DNA of 49,310 nt from an archaeon (GTDB taxonomy: Archaea > Nanobdellota > Nanobdellia > SCGC-AAA011-G17 > GW2011-AR17). The stretch covers positions 1 through 49,310 of the forward strand of contig JABHYY010000016.1 of NCBI GenBank assembly GCA_018653605.1, read 5' to 3'. Under the pieces are notes generated by a model. It made no database searches. It had not been told where the DNA came from and saw only the letters and a list, made by a program, of their open reading frames with translations. A program made the translations under genes and the position numbers. This document shows, piece by piece, positions 1 to 8,910 of the stretch. Numbering within the stretch: the first letter of the stretch is position 1; each line of letters begins with the position of its first letter.

Positions 1-830
1 ATAAGAATACAAGTTTGAGGGATGTATTTTATCAAGTTAAAAGAACTATTCCTGGAACAAAAGTTAATGTTGTTGATGAACAAACTGAAACTGATAAGGC
101 AATTGAAGATTTGGAATTGATTACTGGGTTTTCTCGAGAGCAATTGCACATTAATGCTAACAAGAATGGTTCCATTTCGGGTAAAGTTGTTATTGAAGAT
201 AAAGGTGATACTATTGATTGGAGTAAGTTGGGTAGTGGTGGTTGGAGTATTCCATCTAATGTTGAAAATATTAAGTTTAAGAAAGTTGATGCGCAATATA
301 TTTTGTATATGGAAAAGGCTGCTGTGTGGGAAAGGCTGCACGAAGATAAGTATTGGAAAAAAAATAAATGTATTATTGTAAGTTCACAAGGTCAAACTAC
401 TCGAGGTATTCGAAGATTGTTGCAAAGGTTGGGTGAAGAATTTAAATTGCCAATTTATGTTTTAACTGACTATGACCCTTGGGGGTTTTATATTTATTCT
501 GTTATTAAATATGGTTCAATCTCTTTGGCCCATATCTCTGGTAAGATGGCAATACCTCAAGTAAAGTTTTTAGGGATTATGTCAAAAGATATTGAGAAGT
601 ATGGGTTGCAAAAGCATTTTATTAAGTTAAGTGATAAAGATATTTCAAGAATCAAACAGATTAGTAATTATGATTGGTTTAAAGATGATAAGAGATGGCA
701 AAAAGAATTCAAGGCTATGAGGAAATATAAAGCTAAAGCAGAAATCCAGGCTCTTAGTGCTCGAGGAATTACTTTTATCTCTGAAAAATATTTGCCAGAA
801 AAAATTAAAAATAAAGATTGGATTGATTAA
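1..830 (+). CDS. top6A: DNA topoisomerase VI subunit A (Spo11-like), 5' truncated by window edge
   Basis: Open reading frame continues upstream of the listed start (KNTSLRDVFYQVK...), with the catalytic-Tyr 'LRDVFYQ' motif, the Toprim-like 'VLTDYDPWGFYIYSVIKYGS' and 'VKFLGI' segments typical of Topo VI A. Confidence 0.93.
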   Translation, partial: KNTSLRDVFYQVKRTIPGTKVNVVDEQTETDKAIEDLELITGFSREQLHINANKNGSISGKVVIEDKGDTIDWSKLGSGGWSIPSNVENIKFKKVDAQYILYMEKAAVWERLHEDKYWKKNKCIIVSSQGQTTRGIRRLLQRLGEEFKLPIYVLTDYDPWGFYIYSVIKYGSISLAHISGKMAIPQVKFLGIMSKDIEKYGLQKHFIKLSDKDISRIKQISNYDWFKDDKRWQKEFKAMRKYKAKAEIQALSARGITFISEKYLPEKIKNKDWID

Positions 831-3310
831 GCTGACTTTTTAGCGCTACTTGTAGAACTTGATTTCCCTGAAGCCTCTACTGATTCTTGTGCTACTACAT
901 ATGACATTTCTGTCATGTTTCCTGCTAAAGTTTCTGCTGTTACACCATATGTTTCTGCATGTTCTCTTGCATAAGCAATCTTTGTTAGCTCTGGATTTTC
1001 TTCTAATGCTTCTTGATAACCTTCATACATTGAAACTGTTCTATCTGCAACTGCATTAATTCCAGCTAATCTTAAGTCAGAGTACAACTGATTTCTTGAA
1101 TGGTCAGTGCTTGCTAATATGCTTGAAATGTTTTCACCAACTTCATATCTTAAACTGTGCTCATCAACTCTTTCAACATTTCTAATTGATTTTTTAAGTT
1201 TACTTTGTTGAACTGAATATATTGTTGAAATACCTCTTACATCTAAATCTAAATCTTGTCCTTCAAACATTTCACTTTGTTCTTGTTGTGTGAAGTAGTG
1301 TCCTATTGCAGCTTCTAATCTATCACTTTCATCAAAGTCATAAAACTCTTGCATGTTTCTTAGTAATCTTCTTTCTTTAGGACTGTCAAAAGATTCTGGA
1401 TTTTGTGTGTAAGATTGTGCAGCTTGCATTGCAAGTGCAGTTGTATCGCCTTTCCAATCAGCCATTGAACTTTGTGATAATCTGTAAACATCTAAGAAAC
1501 TTTGAGTGTATGTTGCAACTTCTTCTCTTGGCATTGTTGATGGACTTATAGAATCTATAATTGCACCTGCTCTTGTATTACCTGAAGGATTTAATACTGC
1601 TTGAAGTCCTGTGTCAACAATACCATCATCTTGTACTACTGTTAATCCAGTGTCAACTAGATCTTCTGATGCTACAGCAGCAATTTCATCCCAATCTGCT
1701 AAAAATTCATCTAATGCTTCTTCCTTCATTTCAGCTGTTACATCTGGAATTTCATCAGTGTCAAGTTCTAACTCTTCAACAGGTTGTTCATAACCAATAG
1801 GTTCACCCAAGTCAACATCGTCTTTTCCAAAAATATATTCTTCTGCTTCTTGTTTCCATGCTTCTTTTGGATCTTCAACAGGTTGTTGAATTCTAGGTTC
1901 AGTTGTCGCTTGTTGATGAGGTTCCTCTAAAACCATTTCTAAAGAATTTGTAACTTCTGGTTGAATTGAATATTCTTCAGGTTCTTCTTGTGGAGGGAAA
2001 TGTTCAACCACTGGTGTCCCTGTGAATATTGGTCCATCTTCAACTGCTTCTAAAGATACAGTTGCATTTAGTGCAGAACCTTTTAGTAATCTTGCATTGT
2101 TTGGATCTCTAGCTAATTCTATTAGCTCTTGGTAACTTGATAATTTTTCAGTGTTTATTGGATTTCTTACTGCATGTGGATTTTGATCTTGTAAAACCAT
2201 TGCTAGTGATAAAACATTCTTAACTTGTTCAGGAGTGTATTTACTTGTAACATTTGAAACATAAACTTCATCAAGTAATGTTTTTTGTTCTGTTTGGGAT
2301 AATTCTAAGAAATTTATTCCTAGTTGTCCTTCACCTAATATTGCTGCTGCAATTTGAGTTAAGCTTGAACCTTGTGGAGCTGAATCTAATGTTCCTACAT
2401 AATTTGTTAAAGGATCTTTTGGATTTGGATCAATGTCATATGGATCTGGTTGAGGTGCATCAAATGCTGGGGTTGCTGTAACACCTGCTAGGATATCTTC
2501 TAAAGGTCTTTCTAATCTATCTTTTCCTCTTGGTCCATATTGTCTATCTAGGAACTCGCCTACTGTTCTTGTTCCTATAGGTACATTTTCAGATTGTACT
2601 ACAGCTGTTGGTTTGTCTGAGGAGTATTTTTGTTTTAATTCTATAATTTTATCAGGAGCAAATATTGCAGTTCCTAATCCTAGACCTACAGTTAATGCAG
2701 CTAAGTATACTAAACCTTTACCTACATAATGTCCTATTGAATTTTTATCTGCTATTCCATCCCTTTTTGCTTTTTCCCAATTTTCATCTAAATCTGTGGG
2801 TTCTTTATGTATTGAAGTGTCTAAACTATCTCCTCCATCTAAAAACTCATCATCTACAGGTTCAAATTCTCCTGAATCTTCATTCATTATTGTATCTGCT
2901 ATAGAAGATCCACCTAAAAGTTCATCAACAGATGCTTCTGTATCTGGATCTAGACCTTGATATTCTCTTGTAGGGTCATCATGACCGATAAGAGCATCTT
3001 CAGGTAATTCCATTGGGTCATCATTACCCGGATTTATTTCAACATCTGAATCATAAAAAACTTGAACTTCAGCAGGAACTTCAATAGAATCTTCTGGAAT
3101 ATCAGGATCTTCACCTAAATCTTCTAAATCTGCTGCAAAATCATCTAAACTTTCCTCAAAAGTACCACTATTGTCTGCTTCCAGATCTTCTGTAAGAGAG
3201 CTTGGTACTTCTTCAATAACTCCATCAGTATCATTAGAACTACCTACAAGGGTATTATTGGGCAAACCACCTTGTGGAGGAGTTAGTTTAGGAACTTTTT
3301 TCTTTACCAT
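827..3310 (-). CDS. Large (827 aa) acidic protein with one internal transmembrane segment, function unknown
   Basis: Full-length ORF; about 200 aa Asp/Glu-rich N-terminus, hydrophobic segment 'GLVYLAALTVGLGLGTAIFA', then a long acidic C-terminal region; no recognised domain. Confidence 0.8.
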   Translation of the reverse strand: MVKKKVPKLTPPQGGLPNNTLVGSSNDTDGVIEEVPSSLTEDLEADNSGTFEESLDDFAADLEDLGEDPDIPEDSIEVPAEVQVFYDSDVEINPGNDDPMELPEDALIGHDDPTREYQGLDPDTEASVDELLGGSSIADTIMNEDSGEFEPVDDEFLDGGDSLDTSIHKEPTDLDENWEKAKRDGIADKNSIGHYVGKGLVYLAALTVGLGLGTAIFAPDKIIELKQKYSSDKPTAVVQSENVPIGTRTVGEFLDRQYGPRGKDRLERPLEDILAGVTATPAFDAPQPDPYDIDPNPKDPLTNYVGTLDSAPQGSSLTQIAAAILGEGQLGINFLELSQTEQKTLLDEVYVSNVTSKYTPEQVKNVLSLAMVLQDQNPHAVRNPINTEKLSSYQELIELARDPNNARLLKGSALNATVSLEAVEDGPIFTGTPVVEHFPPQEEPEEYSIQPEVTNSLEMVLEEPHQQATTEPRIQQPVEDPKEAWKQEAEEYIFGKDDVDLGEPIGYEQPVEELELDTDEIPDVTAEMKEEALDEFLADWDEIAAVASEDLVDTGLTVVQDDGIVDTGLQAVLNPSGNTRAGAIIDSISPSTMPREEVATYTQSFLDVYRLSQSSMADWKGDTTALAMQAAQSYTQNPESFDSPKERRLLRNMQEFYDFDESDRLEAAIGHYFTQQEQSEMFEGQDLDLDVRGISTIYSVQQSKLKKSIRNVERVDEHSLRYEVGENISSILASTDHSRNQLYSDLRLAGINAVADRTVSMYEGYQEALEENPELTKIAYAREHAETYGVTAETLAGNMTEMSYVVAQESVEASGKSSSTSSAKKSA

Positions 3311-3423
3311 TACTCTCCATATTTTTTACTAGACATTTATAAAGTTTGCTAAGGTTTGGAATAAAATTGGATATATGCAAAAACCAAAGTTTTTAAAAAT
3401 GCTGAGAATTTCTAGATGAGTAT

Positions 3424-3495
3424 GTCCCTGTAGCTTAGCGGTAGAGCATTCGGCTGTTAACCGAAAGGTCGCAAGTTCAAATCTTGCCGGGGACG
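3424..3495 (+). tRNA. tRNA-Asn (GTT)
   Basis: Cloverleaf read by eye: acceptor GTCCCTG/CGGGGAC, anticodon loop CTGTTAA, T-loop TTCAAAT. Confidence 0.93.
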
Positions 3496-3508
3496 TATCT
3501 TTATCAAA

Positions 3509-3519
3509 AGTTTTTTAAA
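3509..3519 (+). promoter_or_regulatory. Putative TATA box for tRNA-Ile
   Basis: 'ttttttaaatag' located about 30 nt upstream of the tRNA-Ile 5' end. Confidence 0.4.
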
Positions 3520-3545
3520 TAGCTAAAATTTTACAAAGAACTATG

Positions 3546-3619
3546 AGCCTGTGGCTTAGTCTGGCTAGGGCACCACTCTGATAAGGTGGGGATCGTGGGT
3601 TCAAATCCCATCAGGCTCA
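3546..3619 (+). tRNA. tRNA-Ile (GAT)
   Basis: Acceptor GAGCCTG/CAGGCTC, anticodon stem CCACT/GGTGG with loop CTGATAA, T-loop TTCAAAT. Confidence 0.93.
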
Positions 3620-3626
3620 TTCATAC

Positions 3627-5444
3627 TTAACAAACTTCTGCGCCTTCTTCTATTTTTTGATCAGGTTCTAGAAGTACTACTTTATCTTGATGTTCTGCAG
3701 CAAGAAGCATTCCATTACTTTCTATTCCTCTGAACTTAGTTGGTTTTAGGTTTGTGAATACAACTATTTGTTTTCCTTTGAGGTCACTAAGTTTATAGTA
3801 TTCTTTTAATCCAGAAACTATTTGTATTATTTTATCTCCTATGTCAACTTTGAGTATGTAAAGCTTATCTGCATTAGGATGTTTTTTTGCTTCTGTGACT
3901 GTTCCAATTTTAAGTTTTAATTTTTGCCATTCTTCGAATGATACCATTTCTTCTTCCTCCTTTGTAGGTTGTTTAACTTCTTCTATTTTTGTGAATAAAT
4001 AACTTGATTTGTTAACTTTATTGTTTCCTATTAAACCAAATTTAATGTCTTTGAAAGATTGTTGTTTTTTAATTCCTAATTGTTGTTTTATTGTGCTTGC
4101 TGTATCTGGCATAAAAGGCTCTGTTAGTATTGAAATTACTCTTAATGCTTCTGCAAGGTTGTAAAGAACTGTTTTTAGTTTTTCTTTGTTTGTTTTTGCT
4201 AGTTCCCATGGTTTGTTATCATTGATATATTTGTTACACTGGTTAATGAACTTCCAAATTTCTGATAAAGCATTATGTAATTCATAATTTTGCATGTAAG
4301 TGTTAATTTTTTTGAAGTTTAGTTTCTTTAGAAGTTGGTTTGTTTTACTTTTAGGTATTTCTCCTTGGAAATATTTTTCTATCATGCTTAAAGTTCTAGA
4401 TTGTAGGTTTCCTAGGTCGTTTACAAGTTCACTGTTATGTCTTTGTTTTAATGCTTCAATTGAAAATGCACCATCAAGACCCATTGGAATTTCTCTTAAC
4501 ATAAAATATCTCACTGAGTCTACTGGAAAAGTTTCTAATAAAGCTAAAGGATCAACAATATTACCTAAAGATTTGCTCATCTTCTCTCCACCTTCTGCTT
4601 TTATAAATCCATGAACCAAGAGCTTTTTAGGTGGTTTTATTCCTGCAGCAAAAAGCATTGATAACCAAATAACTGAATGGTGCCATAAAATATCATGAGC
4701 AATTACATGAACATTAGCTGGCCAAAACTTTTCATTTTTTTGAATACTAGAAGTATAGTTTGGTAATGCATCAAACCAAACCCAGATTCTATGTTTTTTA
4801 TCAAATGGTAAAGGTATTCCCCATTTGGAATCAGTTCTAGATATACAAAGATCTCTTACACCTTCTCTCATTCTTCCTAATATAAAATTCTGTCTTGTTT
4901 TTGGGACAATATAATTTTGTTTTTTTATGTAAGCTTCAACTTTCTTTTGATATTTAGACATTTTAAAGAAGTATGACTCTTGTTCCATCCATTTTGGTTT
5001 AGTTCTATGTAATGGACATTTATTATCATCTAAATCTTTTTCAGTGTAATAAGTTTCACAACTCTCGCAATACCAACCTTCATATTTCCCTTTGTAAATA
5101 TCTCCTTTATCAAATAATTTTTGAACAAGTTTTTCGCAATATTTAACATGCTCTTTACTAGTTGTTCTTACAAATTTATTATAGTTGATGTTGTACTGTT
5201 TGAATGCTTTTTCAAAAGGTTTAACCATCTGATCAACATGTTTTTGTGGTGAAATTCCTTTCTTTTTTGCTATTTTTTCAACACTTTGTGCATGCTCATC
5301 AGTTCCTGTTGTAAAAAAAATTTCTTCTCCTAAAAGTTCATGCCATCTAGCAATAGAATCTGAAACAATATTAGTATAAACAGTACCAATATGGGGTTTA
5401 CCTGAAGGATAATAAATTGGTGTTGTAATGTAAAAGGTTTTCAT
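3627..5444 (-). CDS. metG: Methionyl-tRNA synthetase with C-terminal tRNA-binding (EMAPII-like) domain
   Basis: FYITTPIYYPSGKPHIG, GTDEH, EKMSKSLGN, C-terminal 'KLKIGTVTEAKKHPNADKLYILKVDIG'. Start placed at the internal Met (MKTFYITTP) rather than the ORF start at 5483. Confidence 0.95.
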   Translation of the reverse strand: MKTFYITTPIYYPSGKPHIGTVYTNIVSDSIARWHELLGEEIFFTTGTDEHAQSVEKIAKKKGISPQKHVDQMVKPFEKAFKQYNINYNKFVRTTSKEHVKYCEKLVQKLFDKGDIYKGKYEGWYCESCETYYTEKDLDDNKCPLHRTKPKWMEQESYFFKMSKYQKKVEAYIKKQNYIVPKTRQNFILGRMREGVRDLCISRTDSKWGIPLPFDKKHRIWVWFDALPNYTSSIQKNEKFWPANVHVIAHDILWHHSVIWLSMLFAAGIKPPKKLLVHGFIKAEGGEKMSKSLGNIVDPLALLETFPVDSVRYFMLREIPMGLDGAFSIEALKQRHNSELVNDLGNLQSRTLSMIEKYFQGEIPKSKTNQLLKKLNFKKINTYMQNYELHNALSEIWKFINQCNKYINDNKPWELAKTNKEKLKTVLYNLAEALRVISILTEPFMPDTASTIKQQLGIKKQQSFKDIKFGLIGNNKVNKSSYLFTKIEEVKQPTKEEEEMVSFEEWQKLKLKIGTVTEAKKHPNADKLYILKVDIGDKIIQIVSGLKEYYKLSDLKGKQIVVFTNLKPTKFRGIESNGMLLAAEHQDKVVLLEPDQKIEEGAEVC

Positions 5445-5467
5445 TACCAGAGAAATGTATTTTAACT

Positions 5468-6454
5468 TTAAATAGGTTTCCACAAACGAGGCATATTACT
5501 TATATTGGTTAATGCTCTATCTATTGCTTTTCTTTTATCCCCATGTCTAGAATATTTTTTTAACTCATAAAGTAATTCTAAAAGAGGAAGCTTCTGATTT
5601 ACTGAAATTGCCCAATAATCTTCATTAAGAGGATAACCATTTATTGGGCTTATAGTTCCTTTCTTTTTTGATAAATTAACATTACTACAAGGAATATTAA
5701 AATTTTCTAATGAAGATTTTATTTTAATCAAAATTTCTTTATCACAATTTGCTAAGTTAATATTTGCCTTTCCATAATTGGTATAAATATGTCCTTCAGC
5801 ATCAATAAACCCTGCAAGGAAAGCAAGAAAAAGATCTCTTTCTTTAAAGTACTCTTCTGGAACTTCTTTATCTAATAAAAAAGCAAATGATAAATTTAAA
5901 TAAGCTTCTATCTGTTGTTTTCCAGAATCATAAACTCTACTAATCCAAACTCTTCCATATGGATTAAATAAATTATAGATCAAATCAATCTGGGCCTTTC
6001 TAGTACTTGCACAATCAGTTTTAACTGTTTCACTTTTATCCATACCAGCCATTCTTACTCTTAAATCACCAATTCTAAATCCTATTAAATAAGCTTGAAA
6101 TAATTCATCTCCATCAAAATCTCTTTTTGGATAAATAACATGTGCTTCAGATATGTTTTTTATTGGTATCCCTAGTTTTCTCATCTTTCTATGAATAGTA
6201 CTTCTTGCAATCCCTTTTATTTCTCCTATTTTCCAAGTAGATAATCCTTTATTCCAATAAAGATCAATTAATTCTTCAGGAGAAATATTAACTGGTCCAC
6301 CAACAGGTCTGACAGGAATATTGTAAGCATGTAATCTTTTACAAATTGTTGCTTGACAACAACCTAATTTATCTGCAATCTGAAAAGTAGAAAGTTTTTC
6401 TTCTAAATAGAGTTTTTTTAGTATTTCTTGAGAGATTTCTAATTTTTTGGCCAT
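5468..6454 (-). CDS. Free-standing LAGLIDADG-type homing endonuclease-like protein with two N-terminal HTH repeats
   Basis: Two HTH repeats (STFQIADKLGCCQATICKRL; STWKIGEIKGIARSTIHRKMRKLGIP) followed by LAGLIDADG-like helices 'AYLIGFRIGDLRV' and 'FLAGFIDAEGHI'. Confidence 0.82.
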   Translation of the reverse strand: MAKKLEISQEILKKLYLEEKLSTFQIADKLGCCQATICKRLHAYNIPVRPVGGPVNISPEELIDLYWNKGLSTWKIGEIKGIARSTIHRKMRKLGIPIKNISEAHVIYPKRDFDGDELFQAYLIGFRIGDLRVRMAGMDKSETVKTDCASTRKAQIDLIYNLFNPYGRVWISRVYDSGKQQIEAYLNLSFAFLLDKEVPEEYFKERDLFLAFLAGFIDAEGHIYTNYGKANINLANCDKEILIKIKSSLENFNIPCSNVNLSKKKGTISPINGYPLNEDYWAISVNQKLPLLELLYELKKYSRHGDKRKAIDRALTNISNMPRLWKPI

Positions 6455-6474
6455 ACTACAATTATCGATTTATA

Positions 6475-6484
6475 CATTTATAAG
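6475..6484 (-). promoter_or_regulatory. Putative TATA box of the LAGLIDADG gene
   Basis: Minus-strand 5'-CTTATAAATG-3' about 21-30 nt upstream of the ATG, consistent with a short-leader or leaderless transcript. Confidence 0.4.
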
Positions 6485-6532
6485 CTCTGCGCGTAAACGC
6501 CATGTCACTCCAGTAATACTCCAGAATATACT

Positions 6533-6913
6533 TTAATAGTTCTCTTTAATAAAATTCATCATTTCACGATTATCAGATTTTACAAAGAGTGTGAAAGCTA
6601 GGTTTGTTTTTCCTAAGTCTAGAAGTTTGATTGCTAAGTACTCTATTTTTTCTTTGTTATTAGAATATAATAGATAGTAAGATGCTGGAATTAGTAGTGC
6701 TTGGTTTTGTAAAAAATGTGCGCATTCTTGTAACTTTTGTTCATTTTGTGCTATTGAAAATGCTTTTCCTGCATCTTTGTGATTGTTTTGTTTGAATAGA
6801 AGATCTCCTACTTCTGTTAGAATTTCTGTTTTAAGATGTTGAGGTAAGGTGTCAAAGTTGAATTGATCTATACCTTGTTTGATGACTTCATTAGTAATTG
6901 CTGTGTATTTCAT
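6533..6913 (-). CDS. Small alpha-helical (TPR/solenoid-like) protein
   Basis: 126-aa ORF, helical-repeat-like pattern 'EVGDLLFKQNNHKDAGKAFSIAQNEQKLQECAHFL...AIKLLDLGKTNLAFTLFVKS'. Confidence 0.7.
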   Translation of the reverse strand: MKYTAITNEVIKQGIDQFNFDTLPQHLKTEILTEVGDLLFKQNNHKDAGKAFSIAQNEQKLQECAHFLQNQALLIPASYYLLYSNNKEKIEYLAIKLLDLGKTNLAFTLFVKSDNREMMNFIKENY

Positions 6914-7017
6914 TGGAATTGTGATGTCTTTTTGTATTAAATATATTTATGTTGTCAAAAATAGCCCTTTTTTTAATAAAAAAAGCTTAAAAAGGCATAG
7001 TTTTTACTAATAGGGAT

Positions 7018-7863
7018 ATGAAACCAATTCAAGAGTTCACTACAAAGGTTGATGCCAGAATAAAGAAGTTAACTAGGCATGCACATGTTCATTTTACTGA
7101 TAGAGGAAATTCTGCAATCTTTATGGCTTTAGCTATTGCTAAGCAAAAAAAAGAAAAGCCTGTGTTGTTGATACCTGATCAAGGTGGATGGTATTCTTAC
7201 AAAAGGTATCCTAAATATTTTGGGTATGAAGTTATTGAAGTTAAGACTGATTATGGTGTTATTGATTTGAAAGATTTGAAAAAGAAAGTTAAGGGTGCTA
7301 ATGCATTTATCTTTACTTCATTTGCTGGATACTTTGCTGAGCAACCTTTGCGAAAGATTAAAACTATTTGTAAGAAAACTGGATGTTTGGTTATTGAAGA
7401 TGCATCTGGTGCAATTGGTGATAAAAGGTTGTGTAATGGTAAGTATTCTGATATTATTGTTGGTAGCTTTTCTAGGTGGAAACCTGTTTGTTATGGTTAT
7501 GGTGGTTGGATCTCTGTTGCAAATAAAAGTTTTTTTGATGGTGCTCGAGAAGTTATGTCAATGTCTAGAGTGCATGAAAGGTTCTATAGGGATATTATGA
7601 AGTTTATTCGTAAGAACAAATTGAAAATGTTATTGAAGTTGTCAGAGAGGGTTAAAGAAGATTTGAAGGATTTTGAAATTTTGCACAAAGATAAGAGAGG
7701 ATTGAATGTTGTTGTAAAGTTTGATCCTAAAGTTATTTCATATTGTCAGGAGAAAGGTTTTCAGCATGTACTTTGTCCAAATTATATTCGAGTTAATGAA
7801 AGAGCTGTTTCAATTGAGTTGAAAAGGTTGGAGCTGGATCGGTTGAAGGAGTTGGTGAAATGA
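7018..7863 (+). CDS. DegT/DnrJ/EryC1-like PLP-dependent aminotransferase family protein
   Basis: Fold-type I aminotransferase-like 'GCLVIEDASGAIGD...GSFSRWKPVCYGYGGWI', with a candidate Schiff-base Lys in 'SFSRWKP'. Confidence 0.75.
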   Translation: MKPIQEFTTKVDARIKKLTRHAHVHFTDRGNSAIFMALAIAKQKKEKPVLLIPDQGGWYSYKRYPKYFGYEVIEVKTDYGVIDLKDLKKKVKGANAFIFTSFAGYFAEQPLRKIKTICKKTGCLVIEDASGAIGDKRLCNGKYSDIIVGSFSRWKPVCYGYGGWISVANKSFFDGAREVMSMSRVHERFYRDIMKFIRKNKLKMLLKLSERVKEDLKDFEILHKDKRGLNVVVKFDPKVISYCQEKGFQHVLCPNYIRVNERAVSIELKRLELDRLKELVK

Positions 7864-8162
7864 AAAAGAAAAATACTTTAGGAAAAATATTTAGATTTGT
7901 TTGGTTAGTTGTAAAAGGTTTAATGCAATGGTTGTTTGTTGATTTGTTCAGAACTATTAGGCTTGCTGTTAGATATGCAAGGAATCCTGGTGAAGAGAGT
8001 AAAGTGAATAGAGAGCTTGAAGCTAATAAAAAGTTAGAAGTGCATGATGAGAGAATTAACAGAGTTGAGAGGTTAGTTTATGGTGTTTATAATGATACAG
8101 AGTATTCTAAGTCTGCAAAAGGTCAGCATGATTTGAAAGTTTTGAAAGAAAGAGTTAAGTAA
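7860..8162 (+). CDS. Small membrane-anchored protein, unknown
   Basis: 100-aa ORF overlapping the previous stop (ATGA), with N-terminal amphipathic/hydrophobic helix 'GKIFRFVWLVVKGLMQWLFVDLFR'. Confidence 0.7.
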   Translation: MKKKNTLGKIFRFVWLVVKGLMQWLFVDLFRTIRLAVRYARNPGEESKVNRELEANKKLEVHDERINRVERLVYGVYNDTEYSKSAKGQHDLKVLKERVK

Positions 8163-8194
8163 GTTTTATAAAGATAAATTCTCTTATTCTTTTT

Positions 8195-8605
8195 ATGAAA
8201 GAACCAACTAGTATGGATGAATGTGTATATTTTACAAGACGAGTGCTTGGAACAGGTAAAGCTGCAGCTTGGGTTTATAGAAAAGAGTGCCCTAAGTGTA
8301 AGAAGTGTTTGATGGGTAAACCTAAAGATCCAAAAACAGGAAGGTATAAAATCAGAGCAACAGAGTATGTTTGTTACGAATGTGGTTATACTGAAGAGAA
8401 GAAAGAACATATGGAAAGTCTTGATATTAATATTACATATACTTGTCCTAAGTGTAGTTTTGAAGGTGAAAAGCAAATGCCTTTCATCAGAAAAAAAGTT
8501 ATGAGGACAAATGAAGAGACAGGTAAAAGACAATCTGTTGAAGCTGTGAAAATTGAATGTGAAAATTGTGGTGAGGTTATCCTTATTACTAAAAAACTAA
8601 AATGA
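8195..8605 (+). CDS. Multi-zinc-ribbon protein
   Basis: CPKCKKC, CYEC, CPKC and CENC motifs in 136 aa. Confidence 0.75.
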   Translation: MKEPTSMDECVYFTRRVLGTGKAAAWVYRKECPKCKKCLMGKPKDPKTGRYKIRATEYVCYECGYTEEKKEHMESLDINITYTCPKCSFEGEKQMPFIRKKVMRTNEETGKRQSVEAVKIECENCGEVILITKKLK

Positions 8606-8877
8606 ATGTTGATATTGGAAAAATAATAAAAGGATTTTTTAAATTTATTTGGGTATTAATTTACAGTTTCTTTAAAGCTATCACTGTTGACTTTTATCAT
8701 AATTTTAAAGATAAGTGGTCAGGTGGTGGAAGTGGTGGTTATAAAAATGTTACAGCTCCTCCTGGTGAAGATCATTCTCAGCCTGTAGAAGATTATAAAG
8801 AAATTAAAGCTGATGATTCTCCTAGTGATGAGGGAGTACCTCTTGAGAGTACAAATGTTTTTGATATTTTTAAGTAA
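8602..8877 (+). CDS. Small membrane-anchored protein resembling the 7860-8162 product
   Basis: 91 aa; N-terminal 'GKIIKGFFKFIWVLIYSFFKAITVDFYHNF' resembles the other anchor; Gly/acidic tail. Confidence 0.65.
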   Translation: MNVDIGKIIKGFFKFIWVLIYSFFKAITVDFYHNFKDKWSGGGSGGYKNVTAPPGEDHSQPVEDYKEIKADDSPSDEGVPLESTNVFDIFK

Positions 8878-8910
8878 ACTATATAAAGAAGTTCTCTTAT
8901 TTTGTAATTA

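Noticed and set aside
1561-2904. Plus-strand ORFs (1561-1800, 1611-1793, 2254-2481, 2665-2904) inside the 827-aa minus-strand gene
   Set aside because: Leu/His-rich or Ser-rich low-complexity translations typical of antisense frames of an acidic gene; no start signals
3424-6454. Integrated element or provirus bounded by the tRNA genes (tRNA-Asn/tRNA-Ile and the LAGLIDADG gene)
   Set aside because: No integrase, no att-like direct repeat of the tRNA 3' ends noticed, and the adjacent gene is housekeeping metG
8123-8533. Minus-strand 136-aa ORF overlapping the zinc-ribbon gene
   Set aside because: The plus-strand frame has multiple CxxC motifs and better coding character; the antisense frame is Phe/Thr-rich
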